A model generated the notes under the pieces. The model did no database searches. It saw nothing but the letters and a program-made list of their open reading frames with translations, and was not told where the DNA came from. The position numbers and the translations under genes were made by a program. Positions 25,015 to 36,100 of a stretch of DNA of 47,592 nt are shown in pieces; position 1 is the stretch's first letter, and each line of letters opens with the position of its first letter. The stretch is from positions 1-47,592 of the IMG/VR virus record IMGVR_UViG_3300033153_001849. One strand, 5' to 3'. The DNA is from a virus.

Positions 25015-26480
25015 TACGTTGCTCCGATCACGTTGCTACGGGAACCATTTGTGATCCCACCAAGTGTCTCATTGACGACCTTCTCGTATCCACGGTCGAA
25101 CCCCGTACTACGTGCCAGCCGTCCAGCACCTGTCGGGTCGTTCATCTGCATCACCTCTTGGAACACACTGTCCATCTGGTCAGGGACTACACCCCATTGC
25201 TGCGTCAGGAACGTTGACCACGGACGGGCAGCAGCAGAGTACGACACCTCACGGTCCTTGTACTCCGGATACATCGCCATGCGTTGATCCTTCAAGTATT
25301 CGATGAAATTCGTTTCAGCATCGGTGTCGTTACGTATCTCCCCTGCTTTGGCAGCGATGTCTTCATTCGACCAGTCGCCGTACACCGGACCCAACCATTC
25401 ACGTAACAACGTTCGAACTTCAGCTTCCTTGTCCTGCGTTTCGTCAGGAGTCCAACCTGCAGTAGTAGCGAACTCTGCCATCTCATCGTTGATCTCATCA
25501 GACCCGAACGGGTCAGACAGTGCCACGATCTGTCCTGTCAGTACTGCCTGTGACCAGTGACCTTTCGTCAGCTGGTCAGCCATGAAGTTCACAACAGCTT
25601 CAGTAGCGTTGTTGATGCCGGCTGCTTCGAGCTGTGTCCGTACGTTGATACGGTTGTTCTCGATCAACTGTTCTGCTGTGGCAGGGTCACCGTGATACGT
25701 CTCCATCCACGCACGTTCAGCTGCTGTATGGGTACGCCACCAGTTCGTTGTCTTGATCTCGTCAAGAGACACCGCACCATCGGCACGTTCCATTGCAGCC
25801 TGCACCACCAGAGCAATGTAATCCTCCTCGAGGATCCACGGACGCACCTCTGCCATCACGGTCATGTCCTCGACCCACGTATCGAATGGGTCGCCCTCGA
25901 GGTTCCCGAAGTCACGGAGCTCGTCTATCTCACCGAGGTCTATGAGTCCTTTGCCAGTGAAGTCCTCAGTGGAGCCTGTGAAGTCTGCCTTCGGAGTGTT
26001 ACCAGGACCAACAACAGCTGTGAGGTCTTCAGTGGTAGGTATCAGCCATCCGGTGTAGATCTGTGCCGAGGTGGATCCGTCAGGGAGTGTGATCTGTGGG
26101 ATCTCGTACACGACCCACCACTCTTTGGTGTCTTCGTTGTACCACAGCTCTGACGTGCCAGGCAGGATGAGTTGGCTGTCGTCGTTCGACGTTGACTGTG
26201 TGCCACCTGTGCCGCTGTCAGAGCCACTACCACCACTAAGGTACTTTTGTTCTGCTGCGTTGGTGAGGGGGCCACGGATGCCGTCAACAGTGAGGTTCGC
26301 CCCCATGCTGTTGAGCCTGCGTTGCAGGTCAGCAACACTTTCACCAGAGCTTCCACCCGAATCGTTGCTGCCACCTGTCCTGTCAACGTAGTCCTCTGTG
26401 GGTTGCCCTCCACCATCAGACTGATCGACCGGATCAGCAGAATAATCGTAATCGTCTGCGTCACCTGGTAGACGTGCCAT
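25014..26480 (-). CDS. Virion protein with peptidoglycan-binding-like motif (488 aa)
   Basis: Residues 1-45 are acidic and Gly/Ser-rich, probably disordered. Residues about 49-80 (ADLQRRLNSMG, VDGIRGPLTNAAEQKYL) match the PG_binding_1 repeat (LQ...LG...DGxxGxxT). After a Gly/Ser linker the rest is helical with a TTNWWRTHTAAERAWM segment (about 249-264) and several Trp-containing helices like those of actinophage virion proteins. ATG 26,480 sits 6 nt after a perfect AAGGAGG. Together with the adjacent M23 peptidase it suggests a module that handles host peptidoglycan at DNA entry. Confidence 0.6.
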   Translation of the reverse strand: MARLPGDADDYDYSADPVDQSDGGGQPTEDYVDRTGGSNDSGGSSGESVADLQRRLNSMGANLTVDGIRGPLTNAAEQKYLSGGSGSDSGTGGTQSTSNDDSQLILPGTSELWYNEDTKEWWVVYEIPQITLPDGSTSAQIYTGWLIPTTEDLTAVVGPGNTPKADFTGSTEDFTGKGLIDLGEIDELRDFGNLEGDPFDTWVEDMTVMAEVRPWILEEDYIALVVQAAMERADGAVSLDEIKTTNWWRTHTAAERAWMETYHGDPATAEQLIENNRINVRTQLEAAGINNATEAVVNFMADQLTKGHWSQAVLTGQIVALSDPFGSDEINDEMAEFATTAGWTPDETQDKEAEVRTLLREWLGPVYGDWSNEDIAAKAGEIRNDTDAETNFIEYLKDQRMAMYPEYKDREVSYSAAARPWSTFLTQQWGVVPDQMDSVFQEVMQMNDPTGAGRLARSTGFDRGYEKVVNETLGGITNGSRSNVIGAT

Positions 26481-27270
26481 CACTCACCTCCTTACGCTGT
26501 GCCTGAGCGATGTCTTCCGGTATCCCCGTATCAGACCCCGGATCAGTGTTGAACCCGTACTGTCGCACCATTGCAGCCATCCCCTCGAGGGAGGAACGTA
26601 CCGCAGCAGACGCACGCTGCTTTATAGGAGACACGGTTGGCATCTGAGACAGATACTCCGTCTGCCACTGTTGGAACTGTTGCACCGTCGAAGGAGTCTG
26701 GTCATATGCGTAGATCTCCGGGCCTTGACGGGCAGCCTCTGATGGAGTAATCCCTTGAGGTATGTCTTCAGGGACACCGCCACCCTCGCCGTAATAAGCA
26801 CCACGCTCCCACGACTCAACATTCGACTCAGGAGAACGACCAGTTGAACCACCAACATTCGGAACCACGACACCGTTCTCCAACATGTTGATCGGGTTCA
26901 CTGCCGTACCGTTCCGTTTGATAGAGAAATGCACATGCGTTGAAGTGGTACGAGCCGAACCAGAGTTACCGACAGCGCCCATCTGCTGCCCTCCACTGAC
27001 CCTATCGTTCCGAGACAGATGTGTCGGTGCGTTCATGTGGGCAAAGTAGTACACGTATCCGTCGTCGCCCTCGATCTGTATCCAATGACCACCAACAGAC
27101 GTAGACCCTGTTGCCTTCACCCTCCCTGATACAGGAGCGATGATCGGTGCACCTCTGTCTGCGTAAATGTCGATGGCAGCATGGGTACGTCCACGATGGT
27201 TCTTCGTATTCGGCATCCACCCGCCCCTCGACCATTGCGTGACACCTATGACAGGAAACAGGACAGACAT
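26461..27270 (-). CDS. M23-family peptidoglycan endopeptidase (269 aa)
   Basis: The catalytic domain occupies about residues 18-130: HAAIDI (H30, D34) supplies the first zinc ligands, GxPIxAPxSGRV is the conserved lysostaphin-family strand, YYFAHM gives H78, and THVHF (H112, H114) the last ligand pair. The C-terminal 130 aa have no known domain. There is no signal peptide. M23 enzymes cut peptide cross-bridges. Lying among virion proteins and far from the lysis genes, this one should help DNA injection. ATG 27,270 overlaps the previous stop (TGATG). Confidence 0.85.
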   Translation of the reverse strand: MSVLFPVIGVTQWSRGGWMPNTKNHRGRTHAAIDIYADRGAPIIAPVSGRVKATGSTSVGGHWIQIEGDDGYVYYFAHMNAPTHLSRNDRVSGGQQMGAVGNSGSARTTSTHVHFSIKRNGTAVNPINMLENGVVVPNVGGSTGRSPESNVESWERGAYYGEGGGVPEDIPQGITPSEAARQGPEIYAYDQTPSTVQQFQQWQTEYLSQMPTVSPIKQRASAAVRSSLEGMAAMVRQYGFNTDPGSDTGIPEDIAQAQRKEVSDGTSTR

Positions 27271-30194
27271 CACACTCTCCCTGTCTGTTGTACGTTCTCG
27301 GCAGCGGTCATGTTCCCTATCGAAGCACGGTTCCCCATCGTTGCGTTCAACATGCGTTGGAACGTAGTCGAGTTCGCTTCACGACGTTCATTCAAGTTGA
27401 TCTCGTCCTTCCACTTGCTACTGATGTCGAACATCGCAGCCGATTGAGGATCTTCTATTGCTTTGAACTGTGCCCCTGTGATGAGGCCACCATTGTCACC
27501 ATCGTAACGTGCCATATCCAAAGCTATGAGTTGCTGGTTCCGTTGGGTGTAGGAACCAGATAACTGTGAACCGATAGAAGCAAGTTCGTCAGGTCGTGCC
27601 TGTCTACCCATCTTTTCCTCAAACGTAGCCTGTGCCTGTTCAGCGATCGTCTTGGGTCCAGGTATCGACCTCAGTGAAAGAGGGACAGAGTACGGGAGAC
27701 GGGCAGGCATGGCAGGTGCCTTCGGTGGTGAGTAAGGATCGAGTGGTCCTCGGCCGTATCTACCAGGATTCTGTGCCATGTTGCGAAGCATCTGCCAGAA
27801 CTCTTGACCGTCAACGTTCGCTTGACCGAGGACGGTGACAACGTGTTGCTGATCTTCTGCTGTCATGTATCCACGGGTGAGTGGTTGACCACTGGTGCCG
27901 TAGAACCCTGCCCTACCTGCAAGTTCTTGGAACTCCATGACCTTCGTGAACGACATTGCGTTGATGAAGTCGAGGGTATCGGATTCCCTGTATGTAGCTT
28001 CGACACCTGCACCTTCAACGTCAGTACCACTGAACCCTTGAGCTTTCTCTATGAACCGTGCTTCGAAATCGTCCATCCCTCCGAACCGTGAGTCGGTACC
28101 CGTGATGGTTCCACCACCAGGTGCCTTGATCTCTCGTTCGAACGTCCGTGCCGAATACCCTTCAGGTACACGGATGAGAAGGTCTTCCTCTTCTTCGAAG
28201 TCGACCCAATCGTTCATGTATTCAACGAACGCTGCCGCCTTTATCTCAGGTGGCAACAGGATATGTCGTGGATCAGTCTTGGGTGCTGACGGGTCGTCAT
28301 AGAGCGTCCATCCGTACAGGTCGGTGAAGTTATCTGCTTCGTTCATCTCCTCGATGGTCAACCCATCAGGATCGAAGTACGTCAAACCCAATTCGTCCAT
28401 GATCTGACTCATCTTGCGTTCAAGACCCGTTTGATATTCGCCCCACAGGTCAGGGTCATCCTCGTAAGGATCTCCACCATCAAGGATCGAAGCTACAGCT
28501 GCACCTACCTGAAATTCAAAGAGGTACTGGTCGTCGCTTGGCCCTGACAGGGCTCCAGTATTGGGGGTAGTGGTTGTCGTTGAACTTTCGGGAACAGTGG
28601 TAGTGGTGGAGGGTGGTGCTTCATCGGGGTCAACTGGTTGGTCTTCTTCAGGTACGTCGTCTCCCCAATCCGTTTGTGCTCGGATAGCGTTCGCTTCGAA
28701 ATCGTTGGCTCTGTCAACCCTGTCCTTTCCGATGGTGGTCAGGCTGTCGCTGAGGTCCATGAGTTTCTTGATCTCTGCGGCGAAGGGGCTGTCTGACATG
28801 ACAGAGAAGCTGGCTTGCTGCATCTGGGATTTGTCGAATGGTTTCTTACCACTGAGTAGGTCATCGATTCCATAGTCGGCATCGAATTCGTGGAGGTATG
28901 GACCATGAGCCAGCTGTGCAGCTTCGAGGCGTGCTTGTTGTTCCTGATTAGGTGTCAACACACCTGCCCTAATGTCGCCTATCTGCACCTGGAGGATGCG
29001 GATCTCTTCAGCTTCAGCATCTGTTGTTTCACCGTCGCTACGTTCAAGCTGTTCGATCTGCTTCTCGAGGTACGTGATGTCGTACTCGTCGGCAGCGAAG
29101 TATCCATATGCACCAAGACCGATTTCTCCGAACATCACTGATCCACCGATGAGTGCCATGTTCCCCGCAACAGATGGTGCCCATTTCGGGGCTTCGGGTA
29201 AACCTCGTCGAGCAGCAGCGTTGAAGACACTTTCTGCTGTTTGTCCTGTGCGATACTGGATAATCGATGCGAGACGTACAGGGCTGAACCTCCTACGTTC
29301 TACGTCAGCCCCTGGGTTGATCGCATTGAAGAACCTTTTCACTCTTTGGAAGCTAGGGCTTGCAGCGATTGACGCAGCCCACGGTTTTGACCCTACGAAT
29401 TTGACAACTTTCGGTACAGCAGTGATCGCAGCTTTCGTGGTCAGGGCACCAGCGAATATCACTCCCATCGTTTCGACAACACTGACCGTGTTCTCAGCGA
29501 GGATTCGTTTGTCGTCCCACCCTGTCCGCATACCTGATACGTTCGACCGGCGAACCTGTTGTGTCGGTATCAGAAGTCCTTGCAAACGAGAGTCAGGCCT
29601 GAACAGAGATGAACCTTCGTTGTTCGGTGCCCCCATTCCAGGAATGACGCCCGGCTTGTAGAATTGGGCAACTGCACCAGCAGCACCCCACGCATCGTCA
29701 GCGACACCTTTCCATCCTCCGGGCTGTGCCCAATTGTTCTTCTCAAGAATGTACTGGCGTGCAGCATTGGCGCTGCCACCGAACGAAACGTACAGATCGT
29801 AGGTGGCAGGGTTGAAAGCGAAACGGTTGTCCTCTGGGTAGTGGGCAGCGTATTCGACAGCTTCGGTAGCGAGGTGGTCGTTCGGGGCCCACGCAAGGAT
29901 CGCCAGTTCGATGTCGAACAGGGCGCCAGTGCCACCTGTGTTCATGATCTCACCCAACGTGGCGTAATAGTTGGCACGATCGATCGGTTGAAAGGTCTGT
30001 CCGATGTAGTTCAACGTGGCAGCAAGATCATCTTTGGATATCGGACGTCGATCATTGGCGAACGTGTCGCCAGTGTCACCAGGGATCTTGGCAGCTGATT
30101 CCCATGAACCCAACATCCATGTGATCTCTGCAAGAGCTTCAGCTTGTTCGTCGGTGAGGTCATGGACCTCTGACGGTTCTCTTTCTTCTACCAT
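27270..30194 (-). CDS. Large internal virion (ejection) protein candidate (974 aa)
   Basis: This gene encodes 974 aa. Two hydrophobic helical segments (about residues 235-262 and 340-367) could insert in a membrane. A Thr-rich linker (PPSTTTTVPESSTTTTTP, about 525-545) divides an Ala-rich N-terminal half from a C-terminal half with acidic Trp/Tyr motifs. The last 150 aa (FEEKMGRQARPDELASIG ... GLITGAQFKAIEDPQSA) look like a distinct helical domain. Such linkers are frequent in secreted proteins of actinobacteria. Position after the giant gene and before M23 suggests an ejected protein that forms part of a DNA-entry channel. GGAGGGA lies 6 nt before the ATG. Confidence 0.6.
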   Translation of the reverse strand: MVEEREPSEVHDLTDEQAEALAEITWMLGSWESAAKIPGDTGDTFANDRRPISKDDLAATLNYIGQTFQPIDRANYYATLGEIMNTGGTGALFDIELAILAWAPNDHLATEAVEYAAHYPEDNRFAFNPATYDLYVSFGGSANAARQYILEKNNWAQPGGWKGVADDAWGAAGAVAQFYKPGVIPGMGAPNNEGSSLFRPDSRLQGLLIPTQQVRRSNVSGMRTGWDDKRILAENTVSVVETMGVIFAGALTTKAAITAVPKVVKFVGSKPWAASIAASPSFQRVKRFFNAINPGADVERRRFSPVRLASIIQYRTGQTAESVFNAAARRGLPEAPKWAPSVAGNMALIGGSVMFGEIGLGAYGYFAADEYDITYLEKQIEQLERSDGETTDAEAEEIRILQVQIGDIRAGVLTPNQEQQARLEAAQLAHGPYLHEFDADYGIDDLLSGKKPFDKSQMQQASFSVMSDSPFAAEIKKLMDLSDSLTTIGKDRVDRANDFEANAIRAQTDWGDDVPEEDQPVDPDEAPPSTTTTVPESSTTTTTPNTGALSGPSDDQYLFEFQVGAAVASILDGGDPYEDDPDLWGEYQTGLERKMSQIMDELGLTYFDPDGLTIEEMNEADNFTDLYGWTLYDDPSAPKTDPRHILLPPEIKAAAFVEYMNDWVDFEEEEDLLIRVPEGYSARTFEREIKAPGGGTITGTDSRFGGMDDFEARFIEKAQGFSGTDVEGAGVEATYRESDTLDFINAMSFTKVMEFQELAGRAGFYGTSGQPLTRGYMTAEDQQHVVTVLGQANVDGQEFWQMLRNMAQNPGRYGRGPLDPYSPPKAPAMPARLPYSVPLSLRSIPGPKTIAEQAQATFEEKMGRQARPDELASIGSQLSGSYTQRNQQLIALDMARYDGDNGGLITGAQFKAIEDPQSAAMFDISSKWKDEINLNERREANSTTFQRMLNATMGNRASIGNMTAAENVQQTGRV

Positions 30195-30195
30195 G

Positions 30196-33100
30196 TCATC
30201 CCTCCGGTATCAGTAACGCATCAACCGACACGATAAACGGATTCTCAATATCGTACCCTGCCATCAACGGTGTCACGATGTAATCGACGAACCATTTCGT
30301 CTGCAACTGCAGTTCATGGTCATCGATACGTTCGATAAGAGCCTGTAGCCGTGACGTGAACTCCGACCGTAACGCCGTCGTTGTCTGATCTGTTGTGGCC
30401 GTACCTGAGTACCACCACGACGCTTCGTGACCCATGTTGATCGAATGCTGCTCGTTCTCTGCCCACCATGTGGTGATACGTTCAAGGTTCTTCGTCAACT
30501 CAGGGTTGATCTCCATTCCCAATTCGTACTGTGGCGTACCGAACGTGCCGGTCAGCCTCATCTCGTCAAGGATCATCTTGTAGCTTGGACGTTTTGGGAT
30601 ACCAGCAGGGCCACCGACACCGGCATATCCGAAGTACATGGCTTCGATGTTGCGCTTTGCAGTGTTGTACCACGGGTCGAGGATCTGTTCCACGTAGTCC
30701 TTGTAGATGTGGGAGTCCTTGCCGTACCTACGTTCCATATCAAGCAACGATGCTGCCCTGTCCTCCTGAACAATGGCGAACCTGTGACGGCCTTGATTGT
30801 ATGAGATGATCTCCATCGACTGTCGAGGTGTCAGCTTCGCAATGATCCCATCAGATAGTTGATCGTCATATTCGGGTTGATAGAACTGGCCACCGACCAC
30901 TGGCGGAATGAACGCTGCTTGGGTGTATGGCAACAGCGTTGCAGCATCGGGATACTTTTGAGAGAACTCATATGACGTCTTGTCCAACGGCTTCGATGTG
31001 ATCCGGTACGACTTACGGGCAACAGCCAACGGGTCTTCCCCGTACCAGGTGCGTACTGTCTCGAGAGCTTCCTCAGGTCCGAGGTACTCGATGAGGAACG
31101 CATAGTCGTTCGCTATCGACGTCGGTTTGAGGAGCACCTCACCCTTGGAGCCCATGTGTACAGCCTCAATGTCGAGGGCAGGTTGTGCCGGTAGTACAGC
31201 AGACGTGATCGATTCCATGAACCCGTACTGTGCCGCATACGACTGTGCCTTGTTCAACGCTTCGTTCAGCAATCCCATGTCGGTACCGATGTCGGCGTAC
31301 TTCGGGTCAGATGCCATCAAAGCGTTCAGATAGTCGATCTGCAATGAAGCGAAACGAACGTCGTAATCGCCACGATCTGCCCACGCCAAGAAGTTCCTTG
31401 CATAGGCAGGGAACATGAACTGTTCGAACCCGTCACTGAGATCAGACGGTGAGAACCCACCATAGATAGCAGTATTCAGGACGTTCATCAGGGCAGGGTT
31501 GTCGTCGATCAGTGGACGTACCGCTGCTGCTCCGAACTGCATGACAGGGCCAGTACCTGGACCCAATACTGACCGTGTGTCAGCGAAGTTGATGAACCCG
31601 ATATTGCCGACAACGAGTGAGTCCTGTGCTACGACACCTTCAGGCATGTCTGAGGTCAGTGAAGCAAGCATGGCGGGACCGGGGAAGAACGAGAATACAC
31701 GTTCGCCGTATTCGTTCTCGTCGAACCATCCTGAGTTCTGTCCCATCGTGTTCACCTGTTGCATACGGCGCAGGTTTCGGAATGGCTTACCGAACTCCTT
31801 TGTCTTGACGGGGTTCATGAGTTTCCCCCAACGGGTGAGCAGTTCCCACCATGCGTCACCGAATGGGAAGATCAGCTTCAAAGCGTCAGCCCAGTTACCA
31901 CGCTTCGACAGGTCGAAGAACAGGTCACGGGTGTCCTTCACTGCGGTAGCGACCATGATCTCTTCGATCTCGTCAAGCCCTAACTGCACAGCTGCTGGCC
32001 GTGACGGAAGTTCCGTCATGCCCTTGATACGCATCTGTTGCTTCACGAACCTGTCGAACTGGTTGCCGGTCATACCTGATTCGATAGCTGCTTCACGTAA
32101 TGCTGTACGAATATCCACTGTTGCATGGAGGTAGAAGTCGGCTGCTACCTCCCATGCCCTCACCTTCGAGTACGGGTTCCTGACCAACACCTCAGACGGC
32201 TTCTGCCCGATCATCATGAACAGATCAGTGATGAGCTGGTTCGCAGCGTTCATCCCCTCGAGGTCATCTCGTAGCCCTGGTGCCTTGACCTTGTGGGGTA
32301 CAGGGTTGTCCTGCGTGTACGCCTCTGTGCGGAAGAACTTGACGAGTTCGTCGATCTCTTCAGGTGTCATTTCCTCATGGATGAGGATGTGTTCGTTCTT
32401 TTCCATTTGGGTACGTCGCAGGTCGGTGAGTACTTCGAACTCGTCGATACCGGTACGGGCGAACTCTCGTTGGAGGGCACGATAGATCTCACCGAACGCT
32501 GCATCGCCCAGACCTTCAGCGTCTCTGATGTCATCGATGCCGTACTTGTCGAGAAGGGCTTGCATCGTACGTGACGGCTTCTGGTTGCCACGGACGATAC
32601 GTTCCAGATCGAAGTTGACCATCTGTTCGCCCTGATCCATGTAGTTCTTCTGGATCTTGATGAGGTCTTCAGGGTCAAGGGTTCTCGAGTCGAGGATGAG
32701 GAGTCCTTGATAGCCGTCAACCGTTTCGTCACCAAGTTTGACATCGATCGCTGAACGTAGGAACTCCACAGTGTCGGGCTTGTTCATGTGCCGTCGAACA
32801 ACGACGTACACCTGTTCAGATACAGGGATTTGTCGTCTTGTTCCAAGCTGTTGGATGACACGACGGGTCGCTGATCGTTGCTGTGTGTACAGGTCAGCTT
32901 CGGGACGGTCGATACGTCCGTTGCCCAGGACGTTCAGGAGGTCAGAGTCACCGTTCTTGATGATGACATAGTTATCTTCCCTCGCCACCTTGTTCACGTC
33001 AGGGATGTTGTCCATCTCCATGAGGCGTGCCTTCAGGTCTTCCATGGTGACCTTCTGCCCATCACGGGAGTACAGGTTTCCAGCTTCCGGGTCACGAAGT

Positions 33101-36100
33101 TTGATCTCTTCGATCATCAACCGCTTCGACCACGGCAACGGCTGCCCGTTCACTCCCGTATGGGGTGACATGCCGGTGTACGTTTCGACAGCGTTGCCTG
33201 CAGAGTCGATCCATTCAGGGACACCATCGACCTCACCGAAGTCAGGGTTCCGTTTGATCCAATCGCCACCAGTCAACAGGTGCCTCTGTGCTTCGAGAGC
33301 TTCGAGGTTGATGCGTAAGAGACGGAACTGCTCCCACGGGTCTTCTGTGTCACGGAGGATACCGAGGCGTTGCTTATCGCCTGGTACAGCGCCTGTGCCT
33401 TTGCCGAACATCAGCCCTTCAAGTGGTGAATTGCGGTCGTTGAGTAGGAACTCGGTTGCCCGATTGATGTCACCATCGAACTCCCACAATGTCTTCAACA
33501 GTGAAGAGTTCCACGATTGGGCATAGTTACGTGCCAACGCCTGGGCACCCTCGAGCGTGATGTTGCCGTTCGCATCGGTCGTGTCGATCGCTATCCATAT
33601 CTTCGACTGTGGACCGAAGGCACCCTCGAGGGCAAGTTCGTCGGTGAGGCCGGCGCCGAACATGCCGATACCGAGTCCACCCATAGCCTTCGACAGTTCA
33701 CTGAGCAGTTCACCTGACGGCAACTTGTCACCCGTGTTCTGCAACACCAGATTCAGGAGGAACATCGGGTTCTTTGCAGCAGCAGAGTGCCCCTCGAAGA
33801 ACGGACGTAACAGTTCATCAGGGATCACCGATGTCATCCATCCGAGCTTCAACAGCTGCATGTTGCGCCACATCGAGAACCCGATATCGGCCATTACCTG
33901 TGCAGCAGCATCATCGAACAGGACAGGGGACGCCTTCCACCTGTTACGTACGTACCGTCCACGAGAGGTGGCTCTACGGAACTCACGCACTGACGGTGCA
34001 TGGATATACGACATCGAGATCTCAGCATCAGACAACGGTTGGTCGATACCGAGACGGAACTTACGACCCGAAGCCGTGTTACGTATCTCGAATACTGTGT
34101 CCGCTTCAGCGATCGGGTTACCCACCGAATCGATGTTGAACGCAGTCTTCGTACTCATCGTCTTGTAGTACTCCTCCATGGCGTCGATAACTTCATCAAC
34201 GGAGTAGCCACGTTTCACAAGAGCTTTCTCGTACTCACCCATCAACGCACCAGTGAGCTTCGATGTTGCCTTGTAATCGTTGCGTGCATTCCACGCTTGA
34301 CGCAAGATCTCATCGACACGCATCGGGTCGGTGCCTATCGTCTCGAGGTTGCTGATGATCGTCTCAGAGGTAGCGTTGAAATCCCATGGGTCGAACCGTG
34401 ACGCAGCAGACGTCGCCATCCAACGACGGCCAAAGTCACCGATCCACCGTTTCGCTTTCGGCATCGTTGTAGCAGCAACCATGCGACTGTTCGACGCCAT
34501 CTGTGTCGCCTGAGCACGAACACTTGAGTACCCCGGAGGGGACAGTTGCTGTGTCAGGCGCTGATTGTTCACCCAAGCTCGCACGCTGTCATGGGATGAG
34601 TCGCCCTGCTTAACTTGGTCGAGCATCTGGTATATGTCGTCATACGGGACACCGTTGTCATGCAGCTTCTCGATCTTGATGGATTCAGGAACGGCCATGT
34701 CGTCGAGCCACGCAACGAACTTCTTGCCCTTACCGGCCAACCATTCCTCAGCAGACGGTACGTTGTAATCGCCACCACGACTACGTACAACAGGAGGCTT
34801 ACCCCCTCCACCGCTGCCACCACCCATTGCAGTATGGGCAGCGTCGAGCTGTTCGACACCACCGGGGAACACGTACCCCTCATGCAACATCCGTTCAGCG
34901 TCCTCGATACTCATCGTGTTATGTACCGGGATGTCGGTGGAACCGATTGTGGCAGGGTCGATATTGCCACCGAGTTGTGCTTCCACGATGGCACGTTGAT
35001 CTGGTGACAAAGTACGCATCTCTGACCGTGCAAGGTCAGCTGCACGATTGGCGTCGTTGCGTCGTATCACCGCTCGATCCAACTCATCGATCGATATCGG
35101 GTTGACATACGCTTCGAGTGCTTCGTCAGGGGTCAGTGGACGAGTACGGGGGGATGCGTCAGCGATCGGTGTCTGTGTTCTGTAGATGTCGCCCTGGATC
35201 CGTTCGACCTGTAGGCGTGCATCGTCGAGGGTCAGGTTCCGTCCTTCATCAGGTACCGGTACAGCCGCTCCTGCCTGATAGTCCTCATCGAGTTGTCGTG
35301 ATTGGCGTTCCATCATCGTTGCTTGGTCTTCGAGAGAGTCGAACATCTGTCCAACGTCATCGAGCTCTATCGCTGTTTCTTCAGTGACGAGGACGAGCTC
35401 TTCCATCTCGTTCTTGATGCGGTTGCTCTTGGCTGCTGTTTTGGTGCCGTCGAGTTGTTTCTGGAGTGCGAAGAACTTGTTCCTCGCTGCAACACCACTG
35501 GCCTGTACCTGTTCCATGTAGAGACGGAGCGCACTACGCAATGCTTCAACACCCTGGACAGTGTTCGGGAGCGGCATCGTTGGGATATGAACCCATCGTT
35601 CAGCGATCGATATCAGTTCCTCATCGAGGTCATCCAGTTCCGTGTTGGCAGCAGACAGATTGTCCTTCACTGTCTCCTTCTCGGGGCCACGCAACCCTTC
35701 ATCGAGGAGTTCCTGATATGCGGCTTGGTCTTCGATGAGTTCGTCACGACGGGTCGCTGCATGGTTGAGGGTGTCCTCGGTTTGTGTCTGTACCTCAGTC
35801 TCGTATCGACTCAACTCGCTGGCGTCACGCTGTTGGCGTGCAAGCACATCCTCATGGGCACCCAAAGCATCGTTGTATCCCTCCATGAACTCAGGGTTAT
35901 CGATCAGTTCGGGATTGTCCTTGAGGGTTTCTTCCCACTGGTCAACGATCTGTTGACCGAATGTTCTTCCCGGTTCTTCGGCACCACTTCGTATCGCTTC
36001 ACCAACAGGGTCAGCCGTTTCAGCCGAGGTCATACCCCCTGGCTTCTGAAGGTCTATTTCCTCGATGACCTTCTGGTTCTGGGCGATCTCCGTTTCGAGT

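Noticed and set aside
25557-26153. 198-aa plus-strand ORF opposite the 488-aa virion gene
   Set aside because: It is a shadow of a well-supported minus-strand gene, without an SD; many long antisense frames arise here from codon bias.
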